From an uncultured Bacteroidota bacterium (GTDB lineage Bacteria; Bacteroidota; Bacteroidia; B-17B0; Aurantibacillaceae): a stretch of DNA of 64,000 nucleotides. Shown one piece after another: positions 32,814 to 42,818 of this stretch; position 1 is the first letter of the stretch, and the number at the start of each line of letters is the position of its first letter. The notes below the pieces were generated by a model. The model was not told the DNA's origin. It saw only the letters and a list, made by a program, of their open reading frames with translations, and searched no databases. Both the position numbers and the translations under genes were made by a program. The stretch spans positions 486,256 through 550,255 of the forward strand of contig CALMVZ010000011.1 of assembly GCA_937873155.1 (NCBI GenBank). The letters are read 5' to 3'.

Positions 32814-35552
32814 ATGCGCATTAGTTTAATTACACTTTTTTCGTTTTTATTTTGTTTGGGTGTGAAAGCGCAGACGATAAAATTAAAGGGTAACATACAG
32901 GACACAACTGCCGGCGGATTAATGAGTAATTCGGTGTTAATGGTGACTAAATTCAAAGATTCTTCTCTGGTTAATTTCTCGCGCACCGATAAAAAAGGGT
33001 TCTTTAAAAACATTACAGTTCCTGTTGATACGTATTTAGTTCTGATCTCAAATCCGAATTTTAGTGATAAAACCTATCTATTGGTTCCGAATAAAAATGA
33101 CTCGGTTTTTAATTTCAAGAATGTGATCCTTCCTCCAAAATCTATTTTATTGAATGAAGTAGAGATCGTGGCGAGCAAAGAAAAAATGTACTACAAAGGA
33201 GATACCCTGATGTTTACCGCGGATTCTTTTAAAGTAAAAGCAGACGCCACAGTAGAAGATCTCTTAAAAAAATTACCCGGAGTTAAAGTGGATGCTGCCG
33301 GTAAAATTACAGTCCAGGGGAAGGAAGTAAGCCAGGTGCTTGTGGACGGTGATGAATTTTTCGGATCGGATCCAACCGTTGCAACAAAAAATCTGAATGC
33401 AAAATCGGTAGAGAATGTCCAGGTGTATGAAAAGAAAAGTGAAGATGCAGAAAGTAAAGACGAAACCGTGAAAGTCATGAACCTCCAGCTCAAAGAAGAA
33501 GCGAAAAAGGGATATTTCGGAAAAGCAACGGCAGCGTCGGATTTTCAAAAATTCTATGAGGGAGAGTTATTATTCAACCGTTTCAAAAAGAGCAGAAAAC
33601 TTTCCATCTTCGGATTAGCCGCTAATACGCCTAAACAAGCTTTTGCAGGAAATGACGCCTGGACTTATGGTCTCGACAACGAGCAAGGCTGGAATTACGA
33701 TGCCGATAATAATACATGGACGAGCTCAAATAACACCAGGCCCGGCATACCTCAAACCTTAAAGGGAGGATTTTATTTTAATGATAAGCTGAGTAAAAAG
33801 ATCAAGCTGAATACAGATTATACTTTCAAAGACAACTCATTTACAAGCACCCAGGAAACAAACACCGAATACTTTTTAGAAGACACTACTTATACCAATA
33901 CACGTGTTGTAGGAAACAAGTCGGGAAACCAATCTCATAATTTTAATTTGAGGTGGACACAAACCCTTGATTCTTTAACGGAACTGACTGTAAAGCCTAA
34001 GATCAATTACACTACTTCTAATAGCAGTAGTTTCCAGAACGATCAATTTATTTCCGCAACAGATACTTTAACCCGTGAAACCAATATCGTTACAAAAAGC
34101 AGTTCTGAAACAACTGATGCTAACGTGATGTTAAAGTTACAAAGGAATTTCAAGAAGAAGGACAGGCAATTTACCATCACATATCAGCCTACTTATTATA
34201 ATTCTACAGGGAAAACAAGTTTAACAACTGATTTTAATTATTTTTTAGGCCAGGCTAATGATTCAGTATTGTTGCAGAAACGTACAACGGAGAATTACAG
34301 GATGGAAAATAATGCGACTGTGAATTTTATTGAGCCCCTTACTAAAAAATTCAAGCTGGAAATGGGCTACGGTTTTTCACAGTACCAAAATCACAGCAAA
34401 AGAACTACTCTTGACTTTAATGGTATTGCTTTTGATGCCCTTAACACAACTCAATCGAATGATTTCAATAATTCAAGAACCTCGAACAGGGCAGGAGGTA
34501 AACTTATTTATGAAGTAAAAAAATACCGGATCAGTTTAGGAGCTAATTACCGGAACATTTACCAGGAAAATATAAATGTTACAACGGGCCAGCATTTAAG
34601 CTCGACCTTTAGTAATGTTTTACCAATGGCGAACTTCAATTATCGCCCAAACCAGGGATCGAATCTGGGGATATCCTACAACATGCAATCGCAATTGCCG
34701 GAATTAAAACAAATGCAGCCTGTGACTGATAATACAGATCCTAATAATATCGTTATTGGAAATCCGGGGCTGAAACAACAATTCAATAATAATATTAACC
34801 TTAATTATTATATCTATAAAGGGATCAGTGACATTCATTTTTACGGAGGAGGAAGCTATAATGGTGTCATAGATCAGATCAGTGAAACAACTGTATTTGA
34901 TTCGATAGGCCGTTCAATTACAACGCCAACCAATGTGAGTGGAAATTATTTTGGAAATGTGTATTTAGGGGGCGGGGTTCCGGTATTTAAAAAATTATTC
35001 AAGATCGATTACAGGTTAAGTTTTAGTCACAATAACAATGTTGGTTTTGTGAACGGTCAAAAGAACATCACTCAATCCACTCAATATGCAGGAGGGCTAA
35101 CATTCGAAAAAGAGTTTGGCGACATGGCTGAATTCCGCATAGGCGGTGATTACAATTATAACGTGCCTGCACAAACTATAAGTCTGCAAGCGAACAAGCC
35201 TTATTATAATTTTGGATTAGAGGCCGGTTTCAGGCTAAAGATCAAAGAACGTTTCAATATTTCTGCTGAAGCAAATTATACCTATAATGGTAATCGCGCA
35301 ATAGGGTATAATATAGCTTACACTATTGTGAATGCTGAAGTCAGTTATTCATTCCTGAAAGCAAAGAACCTGATTGTTGGTATTGATGCGAATGATATTC
35401 TTAATCAGAATATAAATAATCAACGCAGTGTTCAAACCAATAAGATCGTAGATACAAAAACACAGATCATCCGCCAGTACTTCTTAGGACGGATTACCTA
35501 TAAATTCACAAGCCAGAAACCGAAGGAAGGAGAGGAGGAAGATGAGGATTAA
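32814..35552 (+). CDS. Outer-membrane beta-barrel protein with carboxypeptidase-regulatory-like and plug-like domains
   Basis: The 912-residue TonB-receptor-like protein has a signal peptide (MRISLITLFSFLFCLGVKAQ), a CarboxypepD-reg-like fold (about 22-100) and a plug-like domain (about 115-215, VEDLLKKLPGVKVDAAGK and QVLVDGDEFFGSD). A long C-terminal barrel of aromatic/polar strands follows. It resembles the Bacteroidota outer membrane beta-barrel family rather than classical siderophore receptors, and no TonB box is obvious. The ATG at 32814 gives a proper signal peptide. It overlaps the GLPGLI gene by 11 nt, so the two are co-expressed. The substrate is unknown. Confidence 0.88.
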   Translation: MRISLITLFSFLFCLGVKAQTIKLKGNIQDTTAGGLMSNSVLMVTKFKDSSLVNFSRTDKKGFFKNITVPVDTYLVLISNPNFSDKTYLLVPNKNDSVFNFKNVILPPKSILLNEVEIVASKEKMYYKGDTLMFTADSFKVKADATVEDLLKKLPGVKVDAAGKITVQGKEVSQVLVDGDEFFGSDPTVATKNLNAKSVENVQVYEKKSEDAESKDETVKVMNLQLKEEAKKGYFGKATAASDFQKFYEGELLFNRFKKSRKLSIFGLAANTPKQAFAGNDAWTYGLDNEQGWNYDADNNTWTSSNNTRPGIPQTLKGGFYFNDKLSKKIKLNTDYTFKDNSFTSTQETNTEYFLEDTTYTNTRVVGNKSGNQSHNFNLRWTQTLDSLTELTVKPKINYTTSNSSSFQNDQFISATDTLTRETNIVTKSSSETTDANVMLKLQRNFKKKDRQFTITYQPTYYNSTGKTSLTTDFNYFLGQANDSVLLQKRTTENYRMENNATVNFIEPLTKKFKLEMGYGFSQYQNHSKRTTLDFNGIAFDALNTTQSNDFNNSRTSNRAGGKLIYEVKKYRISLGANYRNIYQENINVTTGQHLSSTFSNVLPMANFNYRPNQGSNLGISYNMQSQLPELKQMQPVTDNTDPNNIVIGNPGLKQQFNNNINLNYYIYKGISDIHFYGGGSYNGVIDQISETTVFDSIGRSITTPTNVSGNYFGNVYLGGGVPVFKKLFKIDYRLSFSHNNNVGFVNGQKNITQSTQYAGGLTFEKEFGDMAEFRIGGDYNYNVPAQTISLQANKPYYNFGLEAGFRLKIKERFNISAEANYTYNGNRAIGYNIAYTIVNAEVSYSFLKAKNLIVGIDANDILNQNINNQRSVQTNKIVDTKTQIIRQYFLGRITYKFTSQKPKEGEEEDED

Positions 35553-36258
35553 TGTATTCGTATTTTCATTGTTGTTCGGCGTATCACTTAGTGTGTCCGG
35601 ACAGATCACTTCCGGAAAAATCACGTTCGAGCGTAAGACCAATCTTTATAAAAAGATGAAAGGTGATAACGTGAAAAATTGGATCAAAGAAGCCGATAAG
35701 ATCAAGATCGATATGTTCGAGTTGTATTTCAATGATACTTGTTCGGCTTTTAAACCACAGGAAAGCGAGTTAAAAGAAAATTTCGGTTGGGCTACGCAAA
35801 AAAATACTGTATACCAAAATTTCAATAACGGCCAGCGTTATACCGTGAAAGATATGTGGGGAGAGCAGATCCATTTAAGGGATAGCTTAAGAACACGGGT
35901 TTGGCATATCACTGAAAGCTCAAGAAAGATCGCAGGGTATAATTGCAGGAAAGCAGTTTGGCGAGCTAATGATAGTACAAGAATTTATGCCTGGTTCAGT
36001 TATGATCTGGCAACTTCCACCGGCCCGGAAAGTTTTTATGGATTGCCGGGTGTGATCTTAGGGCTAGCGACAGAAGATGGCGGCGTAGTTTATTTTGCTA
36101 AAAAAGTTGAATTCACCACGACAGAAGCAACACAAATAATCCCTCCAAAAAAGAAAAAGGTGTATACACTAGTTGAACTAAAGACCGATATGGAAAAACG
36201 CTTCGGAAAAGAAAAATGGTTCAAGGAAGAATGGAACAGCCAGTTTGGTATCTGGTAG
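35542..36258 (+). CDS. GLPGLI family protein
   Basis: The 238-residue exported protein has a signal peptide ending near VSGQ and carries the name-giving motif as YGLPGVILGL in its second half, preceded by the usual YNCRKAVW and YAWFSYDLATSTGPE. The family is restricted to Bacteroidota and has no established function. It is frequently encoded next to outer-membrane barrel proteins, as here, with an 11-nt overlap. This arrangement suggests that the two proteins act at the same envelope site. Confidence 0.93.
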   Translation: MRINVFVFSLLFGVSLSVSGQITSGKITFERKTNLYKKMKGDNVKNWIKEADKIKIDMFELYFNDTCSAFKPQESELKENFGWATQKNTVYQNFNNGQRYTVKDMWGEQIHLRDSLRTRVWHITESSRKIAGYNCRKAVWRANDSTRIYAWFSYDLATSTGPESFYGLPGVILGLATEDGGVVYFAKKVEFTTTEATQIIPPKKKKVYTLVELKTDMEKRFGKEKWFKEEWNSQFGIW

Positions 36259-36286
36259 GTTCTTCGACAAGTTTAGCATAAATAAA

Positions 36287-36318
36287 AAAGCCTCACATTT
36301 CTGTAAGGCTTTAAGTTC
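36287..36318. terminator. Terminator between the GLPGLI gene and sdhB
   Basis: AAAGCCTCAC and GTAAGGCTTT form a 10-bp stem with one mismatch around a 6-nt loop. The left side is A-rich, so it can serve the minus-strand sdh operon as well as the plus-strand genes. Confidence 0.6.
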
Positions 36319-36333
36319 AAATATAAGTTAAGA

Positions 36334-37095
36334 TTATTTTTTAGAAACAGCAGACGATACTAAATACTCCCTATTCATGCGCGCAATATTCTCTAAGGAA
36401 ATCGATTTAGGACATTCAGCTTCGCAAGCGCCGGTGTTAGTACAATTTCCAAATCCTTCTTCATCCATTTGATGAACCATATTTAATACACGTTGTGTTG
36501 CTTCAATTTTTCCCTGAGGTAATAAAGCTAACTGAGAAACTTTCGCTGATACGAATAACATCGCCGAACTATTCTTGCAAGCTGCTACACAAGCACCGCA
36601 ACCAATACACGCCGCAGCTTCAAAAGCTTCATCAGCATCCGGCTTCGGTATTAAAATATTGTTAGCGTCTTTCGCATTACCTGTATTTACAGAAACGAAT
36701 CCGCCTGCAGCCATGATTCTGTCAAACGAAGAACGGTCAACAGCAAGATCTTTAATTACAGGGAACGCAGCGCTTCTCCATGGTTCTACAACAATTGTAT
36801 CACCATCTTTAAAGCTGCGCATATGTAACTGACAAGTAGTAACACCTTGTTTAGGTCCGTGCGGACGGCCATTGATGTACATTGAACACATACCGCAAAT
36901 TCCTTCACGGCAATCGTGGTCGAACGCGATCGGTTCTTTGCCTTCGTTGATGAGTTGTTCGTTCACAACATCAAACATTTCTAAGAAAGACATGTCAGGT
37001 GAAATACCTTTTGCCTGGTAAGTTTCAAATTTACCTTTTGTGTCTTTGTTTTTTTGTTTCCAGACTTTTAAAGTCAGATTCATGTTTCCGCTCAT
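36334..37095 (-). CDS. sdhB: Succinate dehydrogenase/fumarate reductase iron-sulfur subunit
   Basis: SdhB passes electrons from FAD to the quinone site through three clusters. The 253-residue protein has the 2Fe-2S motif CREGICGMC with its later Cys in GVTTCQL, the 4Fe-4S motif [11 protein letters not shown], and the third cluster motif [12 protein letters not shown]. Together they form the usual Bacteroidota B subunit. It is separated from sdhA by 479 nt containing a four-helix-bundle gene and inverted repeats, and its start codon directly abuts the repeat. Confidence 0.97.
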   Translation of the reverse strand: MSGNMNLTLKVWKQKNKDTKGKFETYQAKGISPDMSFLEMFDVVNEQLINEGKEPIAFDHDCREGICGMCSMYINGRPHGPKQGVTTCQLHMRSFKDGDTIVVEPWRSAAFPVIKDLAVDRSSFDRIMAAGGFVSVNTGNAKDANNILIPKPDADEAFEAAACIGCGACVAACKNSSAMLFVSAKVSQLALLPQGKIEATQRVLNMVHQMDEEGFGNCTNTGACEAECPKSISLENIARMNREYLVSSAVSKK

Positions 37096-37133
37096 AGTGG
37101 CTAGTGGTTAGTGGCTAGAGTCTAGTGGATAGC
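37096..37133. repeat. Left repeat of the four-helix-bundle cassette
   Basis: A stretch built of tandem variants of TAGTGGCTAG (AGTGGCTAGTGGTTAG, then GTGGCTAG, then TCTAGTGG) begins at the base after the sdhB start codon. It is complementary to the repeat at 37540-37574 on the other side of the small gene. Confidence 0.7.
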
Positions 37134-37147
37134 TTTAGCAATTTTTA

Positions 37148-37516
37148 TTAATTTTTTCTTTTATTTAATGTTGATATCAAACTATTTAACATTTTAGTTA
37201 CTTCTTCAATAATTGACCTTAATTTATTCAATTCATCTGACCCCATAAAACCTAATTCAACAGCAAGAATTGAACCGGAAAGAACTTCGTTAGCGCTGCC
37301 ATTAGCATGTGTCAGTTGGTTTATAAAAGTTGCAGTACTTTTTACTGAACCTTCAGAAATGTTAAGAGAAACGGAATTTGAAGCACGCCTTATTTGTGCT
37401 GTTAAACCAAACATTTCATCTTTTGGAAATTTTGAAGTTATTTTATAAATCTCAACCGATAAACCAATAGACTTCCTCCAAACTATCAAATCTTCAAAAG
37501 AACTTATTTTAGCCAT
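37148..37516 (-). CDS. Four-helix bundle protein (23S rRNA intervening-sequence protein family)
   Basis: The 122-residue all-helical protein has the family pattern: FEDLIVWRKSIGL at the N-terminus, FPKDEMFGLTAQIRRASNSV, then NISEGS and a central helix. The family was first seen encoded in intervening sequences of 23S rRNA genes and is scattered in bacterial genomes, often many copies per genome. Its function is unknown. Here it lies within the sdh operon, in the same orientation, flanked by inverted repeats that touch sdhA and sdhB. This points to a small mobile or mobilisable unit rather than an sdh component. Confidence 0.9.
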   Translation of the reverse strand: MAKISSFEDLIVWRKSIGLSVEIYKITSKFPKDEMFGLTAQIRRASNSVSLNISEGSVKSTATFINQLTHANGSANEVLSGSILAVELGFMGSDELNKLRSIIEEVTKMLNSLISTLNKRKN

Positions 37517-37539
37517 ATTCTAATTCACTTTTTACGTAA

Positions 37540-37574
37540 TACACTAACCACTTAACTCTAATCACTAGCCACTC
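37540..37574. repeat. Right repeat of the four-helix-bundle cassette
   Basis: CACTAACCACTTAACTC and ATCACTAGCCACT are together the inverted counterpart of the repeat at 37096-37133. It ends at the base before the sdhA stop codon (37575-37577). Confidence 0.7.
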
Positions 37575-39563
37575 TTACGCGTAGTTCCTTTGCGCGAGCT
37601 TAATGTTCTCGAATTTCAGCTCTTCCTTGTGTAACTCAAAGTTGCTATCTCCTTTATACTCCCAGGCTGCTACGTAAGCGAAATTATCATCATCTCGCAA
37701 CGCTTCACCATCTTTTGTTTGGTATTCTTCGCGGAAGTGACCGCCACAGCTTTCATTACGGTTTAACGCATCTTTACACATTAATTCTCCTAACTCGATA
37801 AAATCAGCCACGCGATGTGCTTTCTCTAATTCAGGATTGAATTCATTGGCTTCGCCTGGCACGCGAACGTTTGACCAGAATTCAGCTTTCAATTGTTGAA
37901 TTTCAGTGATCGCAGAAGTTAATCCTTCTTTGTTACGGGCCATACCACATTTATCCCACATGATCTTTCCTAAACGTTTGTGGAAATGATCAACTGATTT
38001 TGTTCCTTTTATTGAGAATAATTTATTGATGCGATCTTGTACTTCAGCCTCTGCTTTCACAAAGGCCTCATTATCTGTTGGAATTGCTTTTGTGCGGATC
38101 TCTTCAGATAAATATTCCCCGATTGTATAAGGAATTACAAAATAACCATCCGCTAAACCTTGCATTAATGCAGATGCTCCTAAACGATTTGCACCGTGAT
38201 CAGAGAAGTTCGCTTCACCTAAAGCATACAAACCTTGAACAGTTGTCATTAAATTATAATCTACCCAAAGTCCGCCCATAGTGTAGTGCACTGCAGGATA
38301 GATACGCATTGGTTGCTCATACGGATCTTCACCGGTGATCTGTTTGTACATATCGAACAGGTTGCCGTATTTTTCTTTTACAACTTCTTTACCAAGTTTA
38401 ATTATTTCTTCTTTGCTTGGGTTATGAAGTCCTTTTTTGTTCGCTTCAATTTTTCCGTAACGCTCAGTATTAGCGGCAAAATCTAAATACACCGCCATTT
38501 TACTCGCGCCAACACCATAACCTGCATCGCAACGTTCTTTAGCAGCACGCGATGCAACGTCGCGAGGAACTAAGTTACCGAATGCAGGATAACGACGCTC
38601 TAAATAATAATCTCTTTCGTCTTCAGGAATATCAACCGCTTTACGTGTATCGTCTTTCTTTTTCGGAACCCAGATCCTTCCGTCATTCCGAAGTGATTCA
38701 CTCATCAAAGTTAATTTCGATTGGTGATCTCCTGAAACAGGGATACAGGTCGGGTGAATTTGAGTATAACAAGGATTTCCGAAGAATGCTCCTTTTTTGT
38801 GTGCTTTCCACGCAGCAGTTACGTTACTGCCCATTGCGTTGGTTGAAAGATAAAATACGTTTCCGTAACCGCCTGTACAAAGCAATACCGCATGACCAAA
38901 ATGTCTTTCTAATTTCCCGGTAATAAGATCACGTGCAATAATACCACGGCATTTGCCGTCGATATTTACGATGTCCATCATTTCATGACGGGCTAATAAT
39001 TGAACAGCACCCATTCCTACTTGTCTTTGTAAAGCAGAATATGCGCCTAATAATAATTGTTGTCCGGTTTGTCCTGCAGCATAAAATGTACGCTGAACTT
39101 GTGTACCACCAAATGAACGGTTACTTAAAGTTCCGCCATATTCACGCGCAAACGGAACACCTTGTGCTACGCATTGGTCAATGATATTTCCTGATACTTC
39201 CGCAAGGCGGTGTACGTTAGCTTCGCGAGCACGGTAGTCACCACCTTTAATTGTGTCGTAGAATAAACGGTAAACACTGTCACCGTCATTCTGATAATTT
39301 TTAGCAGCATTCACACCGCCCTGTGCAGCGATACTGTGAGCGCGGCGCGGAGAATCCTGGAAACATAATACTTTTACTTTGTAACCCATCTCTGCTAAAG
39401 TTGCAGCAGCAGATGCGCCTGCTAAACCTGAGCCAACAACGATCACTTCTAAGCTGCGTTTGTTAGCGGGATTCACCAGGTGAACTGTTGAACGGTATTT
39501 TGTCCATTTGTTCTCTAATGTCCCTTCAGGAATTTTTGCGTTTAATTTTGGTGATGAAGCCAT
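37575..39563 (-). CDS. sdhA: Succinate dehydrogenase/fumarate reductase flavoprotein subunit
   Basis: SdhA oxidises succinate (or reduces fumarate) with covalently bound FAD. The 662-residue protein has the dinucleotide-binding [19 protein letters not shown] and the FAD-attachment segment [17 protein letters not shown] with its His. It also has the substrate-site regions HPTCIP and YTMGGLWVD, and [14 protein letters not shown]. The ATG at 39563 is chosen; a longer frame would overlap sdhC and add unrelated residues. The order sdhC-sdhA-sdhB is that of Bacteroidota. Confidence 0.97.
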   Translation of the reverse strand: MASSPKLNAKIPEGTLENKWTKYRSTVHLVNPANKRSLEVIVVGSGLAGASAAATLAEMGYKVKVLCFQDSPRRAHSIAAQGGVNAAKNYQNDGDSVYRLFYDTIKGGDYRAREANVHRLAEVSGNIIDQCVAQGVPFAREYGGTLSNRSFGGTQVQRTFYAAGQTGQQLLLGAYSALQRQVGMGAVQLLARHEMMDIVNIDGKCRGIIARDLITGKLERHFGHAVLLCTGGYGNVFYLSTNAMGSNVTAAWKAHKKGAFFGNPCYTQIHPTCIPVSGDHQSKLTLMSESLRNDGRIWVPKKKDDTRKAVDIPEDERDYYLERRYPAFGNLVPRDVASRAAKERCDAGYGVGASKMAVYLDFAANTERYGKIEANKKGLHNPSKEEIIKLGKEVVKEKYGNLFDMYKQITGEDPYEQPMRIYPAVHYTMGGLWVDYNLMTTVQGLYALGEANFSDHGANRLGASALMQGLADGYFVIPYTIGEYLSEEIRTKAIPTDNEAFVKAEAEVQDRINKLFSIKGTKSVDHFHKRLGKIMWDKCGMARNKEGLTSAITEIQQLKAEFWSNVRVPGEANEFNPELEKAHRVADFIELGELMCKDALNRNESCGGHFREEYQTKDGEALRDDDNFAYVAAWEYKGDSNFELHKEELKFENIKLAQRNYA

Positions 39564-39600
39564 ATTTTGAAATGTTGAATGATAAATTATGAATGTTGAA

Positions 39601-40290
39601 TTATTGGATGCATCCGCAATAAATACATATCGGCATTGCAGCAAAGATCAACGGAACTATTATTGAAAAAGCAACACCGCACTTTTTAATGAGCGGCGTG
39701 TATTTTTTGTGATTCAATCCTAAGGTTTGGAAGGCAGATTGGAAACCGTGTAACAAGTGATAAGCTAATGAGACCATCGATAAACAATACACAATAACTA
39801 CCGGCAATGAAGAAAAAATGTACTTCATTCTATCGAACATTGTGATCTGGTCGCCTTCAATATGTTCGCGCGTGTGAGCCAAATTATCAGTGAAACGGCT
39901 TTGCACCCAAAAGTGAGTTAAGTGAATGATCAAAAACATTAGGATCAACGTTCCTAATAATCCCATCCAGCGGCTGTACCATGTTGAGTTTGCAGAGCCG
40001 TCAAATTTTGCATAAGGAACGGGGCGGGCCTTGCGGTTTTCGATAGTTAAGATCAATGCCTGGAAAATGTGAAGAAGGATCCCTGCAAACAGAACTACTT
40101 CCATGGCACGGATGATCCAGTTCGTTCCCATGAATTCGCAGCCAAGGTCGAAGGTTTCACCACCATCATTCACGAAAATGAGGGCGTTAACGAAACAATG
40201 CACCACTAAAAATGATATTAAAAAAAGACCGGTAATGCCCATTAAGAATTTTTTACCGATCGATGATCTTAGAAAACCTGATTTACTCAT
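39601..40290 (-). CDS. sdhC: Succinate dehydrogenase cytochrome b subunit
   Basis: This 229-residue membrane anchor belongs to the one-subunit, dihaem cytochrome b type. Five membrane helices are visible, with candidate haem histidines in [29 protein letters not shown] and [14 protein letters not shown]. It is the first gene of the operon. A well-formed promoter lies 34-65 nt upstream. Confidence 0.95.
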   Translation of the reverse strand: MSKSGFLRSSIGKKFLMGITGLFLISFLVVHCFVNALIFVNDGGETFDLGCEFMGTNWIIRAMEVVLFAGILLHIFQALILTIENRKARPVPYAKFDGSANSTWYSRWMGLLGTLILMFLIIHLTHFWVQSRFTDNLAHTREHIEGDQITMFDRMKYIFSSLPVVIVYCLSMVSLAYHLLHGFQSAFQTLGLNHKKYTPLIKKCGVAFSIIVPLIFAAMPICIYCGCIQ

Positions 40291-40323
40291 AAGGTTAAAA
40301 TTTTGTGTGAGAAATTATCAATG

Positions 40324-40355
40324 CAAATGTATAATTGCAAACGGTTTTTCCCAAT
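40324..40355 (-). promoter_or_regulatory. Promoter of the sdhCAB operon
   Basis: On the minus strand ATTG (40355-40352), a 20-nt spacer and the exact -7 box TACATTTG (40331-40324) match the Bacteroidota promoter consensus. The 190 nt further, towards the divergent ABC gene, contain only AT-rich sequence. Confidence 0.6.
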
Positions 40356-40544
40356 AAAAAATGCATTTCCTTATCACGAAAAAGGTAACATTAGGCTAAA
40401 AACGTCGGAATAATGCCAAAACTGTGCTTAAAATCATTCTAAATTATGAGTTTTGGTTAAAATTGGATAGGGAATGCGTTTTGATAGACAAAAACCTTTC
40501 AAATTCCATAGATTTTTACGTACTTTATTCCCCTTTAGCCCTCT

Positions 40545-42356
40545 ATGCTCAATAAAGAAGTATTACTCGAAGTTAAGAACCTTGTTACTGATTTTAAAAC
40601 AGAAGACGAATACATCCGTGCTGTTAATGATATCAGTTTCACTTTGCATAAAGGCGAAACTATTGGAATTGTAGGAGAAAGCGGATCCGGTAAATCAGTT
40701 ACCGCTTTATCCATTATGCAATTAATTCCAAATCCTCCGGGAAGAATTAGTGGCGGACAAATAATCTATCATACAAAAGATCACCGTTCAGTTGACCTTA
40801 CCAAAGTCAGCGGTAAAGAAATGCGCACTTTACGAGGTAACGAAATAGGAATGATCTTCCAGGAACCAATGACCTCATTGAATCCTGTTATAAAATGCGG
40901 CGACCAGGTGATGGAAGCCATCATGATCCATCAAAAAGTTTCAAAACGTCAGGCACGTTTGCGTACCCTTGAATTATTTTCCCAGGTGCAATTACCTACG
41001 CCTGATCTGATGTTGGACCGTTATCCGCATCAATTATCGGGCGGACAAAAACAAAGGGTGATGATCGCGATGGCCATTAGTTGTAATCCCGGAATTTTAA
41101 TTGCAGACGAGCCAACCACAGCTTTAGATGTTACTGTTCAGAAAACGATCTTAGACGTGATGCTGAAGTTACAACGTCAGCACAATATGGGCATCATGTT
41201 CATTACACACGATCTGGGTGTAATTGCTGAATTAGCTGATAAAGTGGTTGTAATGTACAAGGGAAGAATTGTTGAGCAGGGCCTGGTGATGGATATTTTC
41301 AGAAATCCAAAGCATCCGTATACAAAAAGTTTATTAGCATGCCGTCCGCCTTTAGATAAACGTTTGAAACGTTTGCCTGTGGTTAGTGATTTCATGAAGC
41401 AGAATGCACAAGGGGAAATTGTAGAGTTGCAAAAAACAGTTTCAGAGGCGATCGGTAGTGTAAGTATTACAAAAGACGAACGAGACAAAGCTCACCGTGA
41501 GTTATATAGTGGCAATAAGATCCTCGAATTGCAAGGTGTGAAAACCTGGTTCCCTGCAAAGAAAAGTTTTTTCGGAAGAACTTTATCGCACACCAAAGCG
41601 GTTGATGATGTTACTTTCGATGTGTACGAGGGAGAAACATTAGGATTAGTAGGGGAGAGTGGTTGTGGGAAAACAACCTTAGGACGTACCATATTAAAAT
41701 TAGTGGATGCTCACGAAGGAAAGATCTATTTCAAACAGCAGGAGATCTTAGGTATTTCTGAAGATGCTTTCAGGCCATTGCGCAGAAATATGCAGATCAT
41801 TTTCCAGGATCCGTATTCTTCTTTGAATCCGCGTATCACCATAGGTGAAGCGATCAAAGAACCAATGACCTTTCATAATATCCTGGCTAATCCGAAAGAG
41901 CGTAAAGAGAAAGTATACGACCTTCTGAAAAAAGTAGGGTTGGAAGAAAAACAATTTTCACGTTATCCGCATGAGTTCAGCGGCGGACAAAGGCAGCGTG
42001 TTTGTATCGCGAGAGCTTTAGCGGTTAATCCTCAATTCTTAATTTGTGATGAGAGTGTGAGTGCGTTAGATGTGAGTGTGCAGGCACAAGTGTTGAACTT
42101 ACTGAATGACCTTAAGAGTGAATTCAAATTCACTTATATTTTTATTTCACATGATCTTAGTGTTGTAAAATTCATGAGCGACCGTATGGTAGTGATGAAT
42201 AAAGGAAGAGTAGAGGAGATCGGTGATGCTGATGAGATCTGCAATAACCCTAAAAGCGAATACACACAAAACCTTATCAATTCAATTCCAAAGGGCCGCC
42301 TGGAAGATATCCAGTCGAGCATCGATAAAAAAAGTTCCTTATTGGTAAATACGTAG
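40545..42356 (+). CDS. Fused ABC transporter ATP-binding protein (peptide/nickel type)
   Basis: The 603-residue protein carries two complete ATPase domains in tandem, like YejF or GsiA. Domain 1 has GESGSGKS, LSGGQKQRV and ADEPTTALD; domain 2 (from about 325) has GESGCGKT, FSGGQRQRV and CDESVSALD. Each is followed by the HPYTKSLL- or SEYTQNL-type oligopeptide C-terminal motif. It would energise uptake of oligopeptides or similar solutes. No permease or binding-protein gene is adjacent, so the partner components must be elsewhere. Confidence 0.95.
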   Translation: MLNKEVLLEVKNLVTDFKTEDEYIRAVNDISFTLHKGETIGIVGESGSGKSVTALSIMQLIPNPPGRISGGQIIYHTKDHRSVDLTKVSGKEMRTLRGNEIGMIFQEPMTSLNPVIKCGDQVMEAIMIHQKVSKRQARLRTLELFSQVQLPTPDLMLDRYPHQLSGGQKQRVMIAMAISCNPGILIADEPTTALDVTVQKTILDVMLKLQRQHNMGIMFITHDLGVIAELADKVVVMYKGRIVEQGLVMDIFRNPKHPYTKSLLACRPPLDKRLKRLPVVSDFMKQNAQGEIVELQKTVSEAIGSVSITKDERDKAHRELYSGNKILELQGVKTWFPAKKSFFGRTLSHTKAVDDVTFDVYEGETLGLVGESGCGKTTLGRTILKLVDAHEGKIYFKQQEILGISEDAFRPLRRNMQIIFQDPYSSLNPRITIGEAIKEPMTFHNILANPKERKEKVYDLLKKVGLEEKQFSRYPHEFSGGQRQRVCIARALAVNPQFLICDESVSALDVSVQAQVLNLLNDLKSEFKFTYIFISHDLSVVKFMSDRMVVMNKGRVEEIGDADEICNNPKSEYTQNLINSIPKGRLEDIQSSIDKKSSLLVNT

Positions 42357-42369
42357 AACTATAAAAAAC

Positions 42370-42816
42370 ATGAAGTACAGTGTACAGATCATATTACTTC
42401 TGTTTTCTTTGGTTTCTTTTTCGCAGACCGATCCAATTACAAAAATCGCTAAAGCATCAACTGTTTCTTTTGTGGCAGATAATTCCGGATGTTTTGGCGG
42501 AGAGATCATGGAGTATAAATTGGTAAAGAAAAAGAATGGCGACAGATCTGTTACCATTGTTAAACAAGATGGAAAGATCGAAACGAAAAAATTAAGCGCT
42601 AAGAATTATAGCGCATTCATAAGTAATTTTAAAACCTCTTACGTTAAATTCAAAGATCCTGAAAGTGTTAAACAAACGTGTACCAGTGTCTCTGTGTTTT
42701 TCTTGCAAGACTCAAAAAACAAAATGTCATTTTCGAACGTGACTTGTGAGGCAGATTATAACCCTGAAATGTTCCTTCAAAATTTATTCAGGGCAAATGA
42801 TGGGCAAAAAAAATAA
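42370..42816 (+). CDS. Secreted hypothetical protein
   Basis: The 148-residue protein has a Sec signal peptide (MKYSVQIILLLFSLVSFSQ). The mature part is small and basic, with two cysteines (GCFGG and QTCTS, plus TCEAD), and is otherwise unrecognised. It lies 13 nt after the ABC ATPase gene and 2 nt before the DedA gene, so it probably belongs to the same transcript. Function unknown. Confidence 0.65.
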   Translation: MKYSVQIILLLFSLVSFSQTDPITKIAKASTVSFVADNSGCFGGEIMEYKLVKKKNGDRSVTIVKQDGKIETKKLSAKNYSAFISNFKTSYVKFKDPESVKQTCTSVSVFFLQDSKNKMSFSNVTCEADYNPEMFLQNLFRANDGQKK

Positions 42817-42818
42817 AC

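Noticed and set aside
39564..39644. Longer sdhA frame overlapping sdhC
   Set aside because: The extra residues are read from the sdhC end and spacer; SdhA homologues begin near the ATG at 39563.
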